DNA from: Candidatus Methylaffinis lahnbergensis
GTDB taxonomy: Bacteria; Pseudomonadota; Alphaproteobacteria; Rhizobiales; Beijerinckiaceae
DNA length: 38,473 nt
Assembly: GCA_002890675.1 (NCBI GenBank)
Contig: PEFW01000027.1
Span: forward strand, 1-38,473
Direction: 5' to 3'
Shown here piece by piece: positions 24,320 through 33,700 of the stretch. The position numbers were made by a program, and so were the translations under genes. The notes beneath the pieces are model-generated. The model was not told where the DNA came from. It saw only the letters and a program-made list of their open reading frames with translations, and searched no databases. The first letter of the stretch is position 1. The number at the start of each line of letters is the position of its first letter.

Positions 24320-25912
24320 ATGGAGAAACGCGTGACGCTGGCAGCCGGCGCGCTAGCACTTACTGTGATTGGATTGATGCCGGTCCTCATGATCGTTGCC
24401 AGTACTTTTTATGTAGCGGGCGAATTTAGCCTGACAACATATCAAGCTCTCCTGGCTTCGAGCAAACAACTGGCGCCGTTGATGGGACGGAGCGTCCTGT
24501 TGTCTTTGTCTGTCACCCTTCTAGCCATGATGGTGGGGACGCCTCTAGGCGTGCTGCTAGGCAAGACCGATCTTCCATTGCGCGGCGCCTTTACGATGTT
24601 AGTCACATTGCCGTTGCTGTTGCCCCCTTATGTCATCGCAGTCGCGTGGTTCGCGGTGTTAGGGTCAACCGGATGGATTGGGCGTTTTTTGGCGCCCACG
24701 ACGTCCGAATTCCTATCGTCGGCGTTCTTTGGCTTCTACGGCTGCATAGGAGCGCTATCGACTGCATTCATGCCCGTCGTCATGCTGCTGACCATCGCAT
24801 ATTTAGGCACAGTGAATCCGCGATTGGAACAAGCGGGTCTATTGATGAGTCGTTGGCCTAGCGTGCTATGGGGCATCACTCTGCCATTGATCGCTCGGGC
24901 GATACTGTTTGCAGCTGTGTTGGTTTTTCTTCTCACACTTGGAGAAGTCGGCGTTCCCACCTTTCTGCGTTACCCGGTGTACCCAGTCGAGATCCTGACC
25001 CAATTCGCTGCGTTCTATGACTTCAGCGCGGCGACAGCAGCGGCAATCCCGATGCTGATCATCACGGCAGTGATTTTGGTGTTGGAAATTCGCTTGCTGC
25101 ACACCTCCGCCTTGGAGCTCAGCGCGGCAACGATTGGCAGGCGGAACGCGCCGATAGAACTCGGGCGTTGGCGCTTTCCGCTGTTTGGACTCGCTTTGGT
25201 GTGGACTTTGGTCATGGTGGCGCTGCCCATTGCCGAGCTCATCGTCCAGTCTGCATCGCTGAGCGCTTTTGCGGACGCATTTTCGCGGGCCAGCGACAGC
25301 ATTTTGCGCAGCGTTGTTTTTGCGGCGATTGGGGCGACTTTATTGACCCTGCTCGGCTTTTTCTGCGGCTACCTCATTCATAATCGGACGCTGCCTTTGT
25401 GGCGAAGTATCGATGCGTTGGCGCTGTTTCTGTTTACCTTGCCTGGAACCGTCATCGGCATCGGGCTCATCAGCCTATGGAACAGGCCGATCACCAACGC
25501 GATCTACGCCACCCCCGCGATCATCATTCTGGGCTACCTGGCTCAGTATGCCGTTCTTCCCACGCGGATGACGGCTGCAACTTTGCAACGTATTCCGCCT
25601 TCCTTGGAGCAGGCCGCGCAGCTTTGCGGCGCAAGTTGGTTCATGACCTTGCGACACATCGTGGCGCCATTGGCAAAGCGCGGCCTGATCGGCGCTTGGA
25701 TTATCGCCTATATATTTTGCTTGCGTGACCTCGGAATCACCTTGGTGGTTTATCCGCCTGGCTTTGACACTCTGCCGGTCCGTATCTTGACATTAATGGC
25801 CAACGGCGCGCCCAGCCTGATTGCCGCGCTATGCGTCATCTTGATCGCAGTCACGCTGCTGCCGTTCTTCGTGGGGGCTCTATGGCAAACGCGCGCTGGG
25901 CGACCACCATGA
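24320..25912 (+). CDS. ABC transporter permease, FbpB-like two-domain
   Basis: This 530-residue, very hydrophobic protein has about twelve membrane segments in two repeated halves. Each half carries a BPD_transp_1 coupling loop: LEQAGLLMSRW...LPL near residue 180 and LEQAAQLCGASW...APL near residue 430. The fused arrangement is typical of iron(III) importers (FbpB, SfuB, FutB). It forms the channel for the solute delivered by the preceding binding protein. It begins 3 nt after that gene and its stop overlaps the ATPase start by four bases (ATGA). The low GC codon choice in places differs from the tam genes, which may hint at transfer. No lesion is visible. Confidence 0.9.
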   Translation: MEKRVTLAAGALALTVIGLMPVLMIVASTFYVAGEFSLTTYQALLASSKQLAPLMGRSVLLSLSVTLLAMMVGTPLGVLLGKTDLPLRGAFTMLVTLPLLLPPYVIAVAWFAVLGSTGWIGRFLAPTTSEFLSSAFFGFYGCIGALSTAFMPVVMLLTIAYLGTVNPRLEQAGLLMSRWPSVLWGITLPLIARAILFAAVLVFLLTLGEVGVPTFLRYPVYPVEILTQFAAFYDFSAATAAAIPMLIITAVILVLEIRLLHTSALELSAATIGRRNAPIELGRWRFPLFGLALVWTLVMVALPIAELIVQSASLSAFADAFSRASDSILRSVVFAAIGATLLTLLGFFCGYLIHNRTLPLWRSIDALALFLFTLPGTVIGIGLISLWNRPITNAIYATPAIIILGYLAQYAVLPTRMTAATLQRIPPSLEQAAQLCGASWFMTLRHIVAPLAKRGLIGAWIIAYIFCLRDLGITLVVYPPGFDTLPVRILTLMANGAPSLIAALCVILIAVTLLPFFVGALWQTRAGRPP

Positions 25913-26586
25913 GCATGATCGAGTTTCGATCCGTATGTAAGGAGTACCATGGGCGGAGGGTCATCGCCACGCTGTCCTTGAAGATAGAGGCAAAAGAGAG
26001 GGTCGTTTTGTTTGGTCCCTCGGGCTGCGGCAAATCCACGGTATTGCATTTAATTGCGGGCCTCGTCATCCCCGATGCGGGAGAAATTCTGGTTAACGAT
26101 GAGCTCGTCGCCACCGCTAAGAAAAATCTTCGTGAGCCGCAGCAACGCGGGGTGGGCATGGTCTTTCAGGACCTCGCGCTCTGGCCTCACATGACGGTTC
26201 GCGAGAATATCGAATTCGGCCTCAGGGCGAAGCGAATCCCGAAAAAACAGCGCAGACAGCGCGTGAAGGAGATGGTCGATCTCGTGGGACTCGATGATTA
26301 TCTGAGCACCAAGTCTGGGGAGTTGTCAGGAGGGCAGCAGCAACGTGTGGCGCTTGCGCGGACCCTGGCCGTGGCGCCTGGCATCGTGCTGATGGACGAG
26401 CCGCTGTCGAATCTCGACGATGCGTCGAACGTGCAGCTACGCAAAGAAATTGTACGATTGCATGGCGACTTGGGGTTTACCCTGGTCTACGTGACCCACA
26501 AGCGTGATGAAGCAGAGGCGCTCCGCGCCCGGATCATATTTCTCAGGTGCGGCCGGATCGACGACGCTTCATCTGCTGTGCGTTGA
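25909..26586 (+). CDS. ABC transporter ATP-binding protein
   Basis: I start this 225-residue protein at ATG 25909 (MSMIEFRSVCKEYHGRR), which overlaps the permease stop. It has every motif of an active ABC ATPase: Walker A GPSGCGKST at 36-44, Q-loop VFQDLALWPHMTVREN near 85-100, signature LSGGQQQR at 139-146, Walker B IVLMDEP at 159-165, D-loop SNLDD and switch His in VYVTHKRDEA. It resembles FbpC/PotA-type subunits but is short and lacks the C-terminal TOBE regulatory domain. It energises the importer formed by the two preceding gene products. Confidence 0.93.
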   Translation: MSMIEFRSVCKEYHGRRVIATLSLKIEAKERVVLFGPSGCGKSTVLHLIAGLVIPDAGEILVNDELVATAKKNLREPQQRGVGMVFQDLALWPHMTVRENIEFGLRAKRIPKKQRRQRVKEMVDLVGLDDYLSTKSGELSGGQQQRVALARTLAVAPGIVLMDEPLSNLDDASNVQLRKEIVRLHGDLGFTLVYVTHKRDEAEALRARIIFLRCGRIDDASSAVR

Positions 26587-26597
26587 CCGGCTCGATA

Positions 26598-27788
26598 ATG
26601 AGCAACCCTCTCCGGCTATTACTCGGGGCGCGTGGCCTGCGTGATTTCGGTGACGGCTTCGTGGCCGTGCTGTTGCCAGTCTATCTCATGGCGCTTGGCT
26701 TCTCGCCTCTCGAGGTCGGCGGATTAGCGGGCACCGCTCTGTTCGGCTCGGCGCTGCTCACTTTGGCTGTCGGTTTCCTTGGCGTTCGTTACGACCATCG
26801 ACTGTTGCTGATTTCCAGCGCGGGACTGATGACGGCGACCGGCGTCGCGTTATCGATCGTCGACTCCTATGCCCTGTTGCTCGTCGTGGCGTTCGTTGGA
26901 TCAGTCAATCCATCCGGCGGCAGCGCCAGCTCCTTTGTGCCCGTCGAACATGCCGTGCTGACGCGCGAGACGGCCGATGCCGAGCGAACCAAGGCTTTCG
27001 CGCGCTATGGTCTCGTCGGCGGGCTCGCCGCGGCTGGTGGCGCTCTGGCGGCCGCCATGCCCGAATTATTCACGCGACCGGATTGGTCGGAACTCTCCGG
27101 CATCAAGGCGATGTTCTGGATCTATGCGCTGTTGGGCCTCGTCGGAGGCTTACTCTACGCGCGCATCCCCGGCCGGATGCCGCCAACGCAACATGATCTG
27201 GCGCAAGCGCTCGGCCCATCTCGAACGATCGTGTACAAACTCGCTGCGCTGTTCAGTCTCGACGCTTTCGCGGGTGGATTTGTCGTCCAGTCGCTTTTGG
27301 CTCTCTGGTTATTCGAACGATTCGATCTGTCGCTTTCGGCTGCGAGCCTCTTCTTCTTCTGGTCGGGGGTCCTTTCCGCTTTCTCTTTTCCCGTCGCAGC
27401 ATCGCTTTCGAGCCGGTTCGGGCTCGTCAATACCATGGTCTTCACACACATCCCCTCGAGCCTGTGCCTTATCCTCGCGGCTTTCGCGCCATCGCTTACC
27501 ATGGCGCTCGGCTTGTTGCTCGTGCGGGCGGCGTTGTCGCAGATGGATGTGCCGACGCGCTCCTCCTATGTGATGGCGGTCGTGACTGAGGCAGAGCGCA
27601 CGGCCGCTGCAAGCTTCACCTCGGTCCCGCGCAGCCTCGCCGCCTCATTGAGCCCGGCGATCGCCGGCGCACTTTTTTCTTTATCGTGGCCGGCATCTCC
27701 GCTGATTGTCTGCGGCGGCCTCAAGATCGCCTACGACCTCTTGCTGCTCAACCAATTCCGATACCTAAAGCCGCCCGAGGAACGTTGA
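26598..27788 (+). CDS. Major facilitator superfamily transporter
   Basis: The 396-residue protein from ATG 26598 (MSNPLRLLLGARGLRDFGDG) has about twelve membrane segments. An MFS-A-like loop GVRYDHRLLLIS lies after helix 2, and a long central loop GRMPPTQHDLAQALG separates the two six-helix halves. The C-terminal half contains SSLCLILAAFAPSLTMALGL and AALSQMDVPTRSSYVMAVV. Substrate cannot be deduced; drug, sugar or metabolite export are all possible. It starts 11 nt after the ATPase stop and probably belongs to the same transcript, suggesting import by the ABC system and export of a related compound. Confidence 0.85.
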   Translation: MSNPLRLLLGARGLRDFGDGFVAVLLPVYLMALGFSPLEVGGLAGTALFGSALLTLAVGFLGVRYDHRLLLISSAGLMTATGVALSIVDSYALLLVVAFVGSVNPSGGSASSFVPVEHAVLTRETADAERTKAFARYGLVGGLAAAGGALAAAMPELFTRPDWSELSGIKAMFWIYALLGLVGGLLYARIPGRMPPTQHDLAQALGPSRTIVYKLAALFSLDAFAGGFVVQSLLALWLFERFDLSLSAASLFFFWSGVLSAFSFPVAASLSSRFGLVNTMVFTHIPSSLCLILAAFAPSLTMALGLLLVRAALSQMDVPTRSSYVMAVVTEAERTAAASFTSVPRSLAASLSPAIAGALFSLSWPASPLIVCGGLKIAYDLLLLNQFRYLKPPEER

Positions 27789-28029
27789 CGCTTGCTTCAC
27801 AACGTTCGCCGCCAACTCGAACGCCGGCGACGTCGCAATCAAACGGCCAGGGTACGTCGCGCCAGGCCATCTGGAAGTGTCGAGAGCGGAAACCCGCGCC
27901 TTGGCGCGATTGCTTGAATCGACCGCTTGAGACGGCGAGACAGGAGGGGCAAATTGTGCCCCATCCTCGCCAATGCAATAGAGCCCAAATTGAGCCTCAG
28001 GCTCGCCAATGCAACAGTGCCGCCTTTCG
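27789..28029. other. Intergenic region between convergent genes
   Basis: The region lies between the plus-strand MFS gene and the minus-strand response regulator and carries the 36-bp tandem repeat described separately. A minus-strand ORF across it (27765-28109) has no recognisable product. The hairpins of the repeat are the best candidates for termination of both converging transcripts, although no clear T-run follows. Confidence 0.4.
27946..28017. repeat. Two imperfect 36-bp tandem repeats with palindromic cores
   Basis: Copies at 27946-27981 and 27982-28017 agree at 28 of 36 positions. They share CTCGCCAATGCAA at 27966-27978 and 28002-28014 and a CAAATTG core. The first copy can form a stem AGGAGGGGCA / TGCCCC-A-TCCT (27942-27951 with 27957-27967, one bulged A). 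The second copy contains GAGCCTCAGGCTC. The hairpins are largely maintained although their sequences differ, which suggests structure or dyad symmetry matters. Confidence 0.6.
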
Positions 28030-28395
28030 TTACTGTTCGGCGACGGCTGCTCTTGCCAGCTCAAGAACGTCCTTGTGCGACCACGGCTTTGGAGTAAACC
28101 GCACTCCATCGGGGAGAACGATGTTCGAAGCAGGTCTGGCCGATGTGACCAGGATTTCGATATGGGGCCAGTATGTTTTCACCATCCTTGCAAGATCGAT
28201 CCCGTCAATCGGGCCGGGAGTTTGGACATCGGTGAACAGAAAGGCAGTTTGTTCGGAGCGTTGTGCGACGATATCGAGAGCGTGATCTGCTCTCTGCGCG
28301 CTTTCGACTTCAAAGCCGGCAGCTAGGAACATTTCCTCCGCAACTATGCGAGTGGACGGATCGTCTTCGACAACGAGCACGGTCTTGGCCACCAT
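28030..28395 (-). CDS. Single-domain response regulator (CheY-like)
   Basis: The 121-residue protein from ATG 28393-28395 (MVAKTVLVVEDDPSTRIVAE), with GGAGG 5 nt upstream, is a lone receiver domain. The acidic pair is Asp11/Asp12, the phosphoacceptor Asp56 in LFTDVQTPG, the conserved Thr84 in ILVTSARP and Lys103 in FTPKPW. There is no output domain. It should relay a phosphate from a histidine kinase, but none is encoded in the window. The PDGVRFTPKPWSHKDVL segment and the DGIDLARMVKTYWPHIEIL helix are typical of receivers found next to hybrid kinases in alphaproteobacteria. Twelve more codons upstream are open but lack a ribosome site. Confidence 0.93.
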   Translation of the reverse strand: MVAKTVLVVEDDPSTRIVAEEMFLAAGFEVESAQRADHALDIVAQRSEQTAFLFTDVQTPGPIDGIDLARMVKTYWPHIEILVTSARPASNIVLPDGVRFTPKPWSHKDVLELARAAVAEQ

Positions 28396-28459
28396 GGGAG
28401 CCTCCGTTTTTAGTCGTTGAATGCGTCGCAACTCTTCGGATCCGGGGAAGTTCCAACTG

Positions 28460-28611
28460 GACAGTGAAAAAAGATTTGGCGAGCAGACGTTTGAGGGGAC
28501 GCGAGAACTTGAGCCAAGCCAACAAGCTCTCCCGGACGTACGCCGTGCTGCTCGATGCGCTCAATCGTCACCGCGCCAAGGGCCAACAGAAGGTCACGGT
28601 CGAGCGGACAA
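28460..28611 (+). pseudogene. Fragment of a conserved alphaproteobacterial hypothetical gene
   Basis: One frame gives EQTFEG near 28470-28490. After a frame change at about 28490 the next gives RENLSQANKLSRTYAVLLDA, then LNRHRAKGQQKVTVE, ending near 28606, after which homology is lost. I associate the RENLxQANKLSRTYAxLLxALNxHRGKGQQKVTVEHVHVHAGGQ block with hypothetical proteins of Hyphomicrobiales plasmids and islands. Both ends are missing here. It is a relic and lies between the response regulator and tamA. Confidence 0.55.
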
Positions 28612-28760
28612 GCAAAAGATTATATTGCGGCATTGCGTCAATGCCGACACTTTAAATTCATAATTTGCCCACACATGAAAGGTTTGAGCCTTCCGTCGCG
28701 TTGGTTTGGGGTTAGAGCGAGGTCCGTCGGCGGTAGACCGGGTTGGGCGATGAGAGTTGA

Positions 28761-30773
28761 ATGCGTTGCGTCAAAAGGTGGTACCAAAGCCGTTCCATTT
28801 TCGGCCTTGTTTTGACGTGCATCCTCGCAACGGGGCTGATTTTGGCTCCGGTGGGCGCTTCGGCATTCGATTTCTTCGGGCTTTTCGGCTCGGATGAGCC
28901 GCCGAACCCGACCCCATCGACGCTGCCCTACAGGGTCGAGTTCATGGTTCACGGCGATGATGACGTCAAAGACGCGCTGCAGGATAGTTCGAACTTTTAC
29001 AAATTGAGGCAAGATCCGCCGTCGGATGGAGAGGCTCTGGCGCAGCGGCTTACGGCAGATTTTGCGCCCATGCTCGATGCGCTTTGGGGCTCCGGCTATT
29101 ACGATACGCGGATCTTTGTCTCAGTCGGCGCAGCTCAGCTGGAGCTTGGACAGACCGAAGGAGAGCCCGTCGCCCGTGCGGCCAACGCTTATCAGAACCG
29201 TGCCGTTGTCCCCGTAACGATCACGGTGGATACGGGGCCGCTGTTCAGGCTACGCAACATCGCGGTTATCGATGCTTCGACGCATGAGCCCTTTCCGCCG
29301 GAGATTCTCCCGTTTTACGTGCTCAAGCTACAGCCGGGAGATCCGGCCAAGGCCGCCGATCTACGCGCGGCCAATGCGCGGCTCATCGACTATTTTCGGG
29401 CCCAGTCGCACCCGCTAGTCAAGGCGCCGCTGCCGCGCCCGACGATCAACCACGCGCTCCTGACGATGGATGTGACTTTTTCCGTCGACCCTGGTCCGAA
29501 AGCCGGTTTCGGCGAGGTTTCGATCAATGGCCCCAACGGTTTTGATCCTTCGATCGTCCGCTCATTCATCTACCTTCAGCCGGGTCAACCTTATACGCCG
29601 AAGGCACTCGCCGATACGCGCAAATCGGTCAGCTCGATCCCGGCTGTCGGCTCGATTCGCATCCGCGAGGGCGACACGCTGGACCCGAACGGAAATCTGC
29701 CGATCTTCGTCGAGGTCGGCGACCGCGCGCGCAATTTGGTCGGCTTCACCGCCGGTTATTCGACCGTGGATGGTCCGACTGGCAGCGTCTATTACGAAAA
29801 CCGCAATCTGTTCGGTGGCGCCGAGAGCCTGCGCCTCGAAGGCGATGTTTTCTACGCGCCGCCTATCTTCGGCATTATCGCCAACAGCTTCAGCGGCGCC
29901 CAGACTTTCAACAATGCAGGTCTAGGTGGTCGTGTCACGCTCGGGTTCGTAAAGCCTGCCCTCTATGGATCGCGCGTTGACTTTCTGCTCGACGCAATTG
30001 CCGAGAAAAACCGCTCGGGCGGCGGCAGTTTTGGCGGCTACGCCGATCAATTGGCCGGCGGCACGGCTGCCCTGCGCTACAGGGTCGACGAGACGCTGGC
30101 CATGCAGGCCGGCCTCAAATTCGAGAAGGGGGAGGCGACGGATGCCCTTGGCCGGGTCAATTATCAGCTCCTCGGCGTTCCACTGTCGATTCGCTATGAC
30201 GAGACCGACAAGCTGCTTGACCCCAGCCGCGGCGTCCGCGTGACGGCAGCAGCGACGCCCTACCCCTCTCTCTTCGGCTCCGCGGGATTTACCAAGGCAA
30301 GCGTGACGGGCTCGGCCTATTATGCCGTGGACGACGACGCCAATTATACTCTCGCCGGCCGCGCGGGCTTCGGCTCGATCTTCGGCGAGACCGGCGGCCT
30401 CGCGAACGTCCCAGCAAATTACCGGTTCTATGAAGGCGGCCTCGCCACGATCCGCGGCTATCGCTATCAGACCGTCGGCCCGGCGACCCAGCTCGGCTTT
30501 ACGATCGGCGGGCTCAGCGGCTTCAATGCGACGCTGGAGGCGCGCATCAAGGTGATGGACAATATCGGCGTCGCGCCTTTCTTCGATGTTGGCGGCGCCT
30601 TTTTCGGCTCGCTGCCGTTCTCGGGTGGCGGCGACACGCGGATGTCGGCGGGAGTCGGGCTGCTCTACTATACGCCAATCGGGCCGATCAGGGTCGACGT
30701 CGCCCGCCCGCTCGACCCGCGGCGGGGCGACTATCCGGTCGTCCTCTACGTCAGCATTGGACAACCGTTCTGA
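28761..30773 (+). CDS. tamA: TamA: outer-membrane BamA-family barrel of the translocation and assembly module
   Basis: The 670-residue protein has a signal peptide (IFGLVLTCILATGLILAP, cleavage near ASA), then about 300 residues of POTRA domains, for example YRVEFMVHGDDDVKDALQ and GFGEVSINGPNGFDPSIVRS. The C-terminal 16-strand barrel begins around NLVGFTAGYSTVDGPTGSVY. The barrel includes RFYEGGLATIRGYRYQTVGP, the family's GGxxxxRGY-type lid-lock loop, and ends with FxxxIGQPF, a proper outer-membrane C-terminus. TamA sits in the outer membrane and, with TamB, helps insert autotransporters and move lipids between membranes. The stop overlaps the tamB start by one base (TGATG). The start ATG 28761 has only a weak ribosome site. 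Confidence 0.94.
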   Translation: MRCVKRWYQSRSIFGLVLTCILATGLILAPVGASAFDFFGLFGSDEPPNPTPSTLPYRVEFMVHGDDDVKDALQDSSNFYKLRQDPPSDGEALAQRLTADFAPMLDALWGSGYYDTRIFVSVGAAQLELGQTEGEPVARAANAYQNRAVVPVTITVDTGPLFRLRNIAVIDASTHEPFPPEILPFYVLKLQPGDPAKAADLRAANARLIDYFRAQSHPLVKAPLPRPTINHALLTMDVTFSVDPGPKAGFGEVSINGPNGFDPSIVRSFIYLQPGQPYTPKALADTRKSVSSIPAVGSIRIREGDTLDPNGNLPIFVEVGDRARNLVGFTAGYSTVDGPTGSVYYENRNLFGGAESLRLEGDVFYAPPIFGIIANSFSGAQTFNNAGLGGRVTLGFVKPALYGSRVDFLLDAIAEKNRSGGGSFGGYADQLAGGTAALRYRVDETLAMQAGLKFEKGEATDALGRVNYQLLGVPLSIRYDETDKLLDPSRGVRVTAAATPYPSLFGSAGFTKASVTGSAYYAVDDDANYTLAGRAGFGSIFGETGGLANVPANYRFYEGGLATIRGYRYQTVGPATQLGFTIGGLSGFNATLEARIKVMDNIGVAPFFDVGGAFFGSLPFSGGGDTRMSAGVGLLYYTPIGPIRVDVARPLDPRRGDYPVVLYVSIGQPF

Positions 30774-33700
30774 TGGCCAGCTTCCGCATCTCCCCGCCCC
30801 GCGCGTTGGCGCTCGCCACAGCCCTCTTGGCCCTTCTCGGACTCGGGTTTTTCGTCGCCGCCCGAGAATGGCAGCGAGCCGACAAAGGCGCTGAGGAAAA
30901 AGGCGTATTGGCGGCCGTGCTCTCGCGGGCGCTCTCGACGCCGGCAACTAAGATTTCGATCGGTGGCATCGACGGCGCCCTCTCGTCCGACGCGACGGTC
31001 CGCGACCTCAAGGTCTCCGATCGGGACGGCGTCTGGCTGACCGTCAATCGGATCCGCATCGTCTGGCGGCGGCTGGCGCTGCTGCAGCGCCGGCTCGAGA
31101 TCGACAAGCTCGACATCGACCAGATGAACGTCGCGCGCAAGCCGATCCCCGCGGATGCGCCGGTCTCGGGCGAGGAGCAGCCTCTTCTGCCTGAGCTGCC
31201 TTTGCGGGTCGACGTCAGGCAATTCTCGCTCGCGCGCGTCGACTGCGGCCAACCGGTCCTAGGCGTTGCGTCGAGCTTTTCGACGGGCGGAAACGCCACG
31301 TTAGGGCCGCCCGCGGAGGGGCTTCAGCTCTTTCTCGATGCGCAACGGCTCGACCGTCCGGCGGCGCTCAACGTGCGGCTCAATCTCGTGCCCGACAGTC
31401 AACGCCTCGCCCTCAGCGTCAACCTCGACGAGCCGGCGGGCGGCATTCTCTCGCATCTCGCCAATATTCCAGACCGCCCTCCCGTGAAGCTCAGCATCAT
31501 TGGCAGCGGCGCGCTCGACGCCTTCAACGCCAAGCTCGCCTTTGACGCCGGCCAGGGCGTCGGGGCGAGGGGCGACGCCTCCCTCAATCGCGAGGGCGCC
31601 GGCCGCAGGCTCGGCCTCGATCTGGCCGCCGAGGTATCAGGATTGCTGCCGCAAATGGCCGCCCCGGTCTTTGCCGGAACGACGAGGCTCTCCGGCAATG
31701 TCTTCTTCGGCGACGACAGCGCCGTCGCGATTCCAGGGGTGGAACTCACTGCTGCTGCTACGCGCCTCGCTGTCACGGGCGGTCTTTCCGCCGCGCAGAT
31801 TGCCGACATCAGAATGTCGGCCAAAAATGTGCCGAACGCCGAGAGCCGCACGGCTCTCAAGGAAGCCGAGATCCGGCGCCTAGCCTTTGATGCTCACGTC
31901 ACAGGCGCCCTAGATTCTCCGACGATTGATTCGACTCTCGAAGTCGAGGATGCCCGCCTCCCTTCCGCTTCGCTCAGCCATCTCGATGCCAGCTTCAAGG
32001 CCGCGCCGACCGGGTCGATCGCCAATGCGTCGACCCTTCTGCAGCTTGCCGCCGACGCCAAGGTGAGGGGCCTCTCGCTCGCAAATCCAGCTCTGGCGCA
32101 GGCGGTCGGGAGCGAGGCGAGTTTTGCGATGCGTGGCGCCAGCACGATCAAGGGCCTCGTTGATATTCAGACTCTGGAGATCAAGTCGCAGACCCTGTTG
32201 GCCGGGTTCAAGGGGCACGCCGGCGGCGCAGAATTGAAAGGGCGCCTCGATGTCGCTGCGCCCGATCTTGCGCACTTCGGCGCGGTCGCGGGTCTCGCGC
32301 TCAAAGGCGAGGCGACGCTGAAAGCCGACATCGAAGGCACGCCGCGCTCCAACCGCTTCACGGCAAGGATCGACGCCCTCGCCAATCGATTTGCGACCGG
32401 CGTCGCGCCGATCGATGGCCTCTATGGCGGTAAGCTCACGCTAGCCGGGGGCGCGAGACTCGACGCGGATGGGGGATTCGGGTTTACCGATCTGCGTATA
32501 ACTGGACCGAACGCGGGCGTCCGCATCGACGGCGCAGCGACGCCTAAACTTACCGACCTCTCCGCTCTGATGACGATTCCCGAGCTGTCGAAAGCCGACA
32601 AGCGCGCGACGGGACGCGGCGAGATCGCGACGCATGTGACGGGCACGCTCTCGCTGCCCGATGCGACGGCGAAGATCTCGATCCGCGATGCCGCCTTGCT
32701 CGGGCGCCCCGTTCCGCGTCTCGATGTGCAAGCCGACGCCACGGATCTCAGAGGCGCGCTCGACGCCCACGTCAGTCTCGACGGCGAAATCGACCACAAG
32801 CCGGCGCGAGGTTCCCTCCATATCGCGCGGCCGGCGGCCGGCGGCGCCGTTCTCGATGGAGTGGACGTGAGCGTCGGCTCGGTTTCGGCGCAAGGCGGGG
32901 TTGCGCTCGACGCCGCCAATTTCGCAGCCGGCCAGTTCGCACTTCACGCGCGCGATCTCGACGATCTTTCGCCTCTGGTGCTGCAAAAGCTCTCCGGCGG
33001 CATCGGCGCTGACGTGACCCTGACGCATGCCGATGCGCGGCAGGACGCCGCCATCAAGGCCAATGGGCAGCGGATCGAGGCCTTTGGTGGCAGCCTCGAT
33101 AAGCTCGCCGCTGACCTCGCCTTGACCGACGTCTATCGCCGCCCCGTGATTGCCGGCTCGCTCGCGGTCGATGAGGCGCGCATCGGCGGCGAGACGGTCG
33201 CGCGCGCCCGGCTCAATGCGAAAGGCGGGGTCGACGCGAGCGACATCACGCTGACGGCCACCGCGCGCGGCCTTAACCTCGATGCTCGCGCGAGAGTCGT
33301 TCCAGCCGATCCGATCCGCATCGAGATTACGAAATTGGACGCCACGCGCGGCCGCAGCAGGATGGGCCTCGCCGGGCCCGCGACCATCGTCATCAAAGAT
33401 GGCAGTGCGGATCTGCGCAATCTCTCGCTGAGCCTTAGCGGCGGCCGGCTGACGATCGAGGGGCGCGCCGGCTCGAAGCTCGATCTCAAGGCGATCGCCC
33501 GCGCGGTTCCATTGTCGGCCGCCGACATTCTCACGCCGGATCTTGGCCTTTCCGGCAGTATCGATGGGGAGGCGATGGTTACCGGACCGCTTGCCGCTCC
33601 AGCGGGCGCCTATCGCTTCAAGATCGCCAAGCTGGCCGCGCCACAAACCCCTATTGGACTGCCGCTGATCGATGTCGATGCGACCGGGCGGTTCGAGGGG

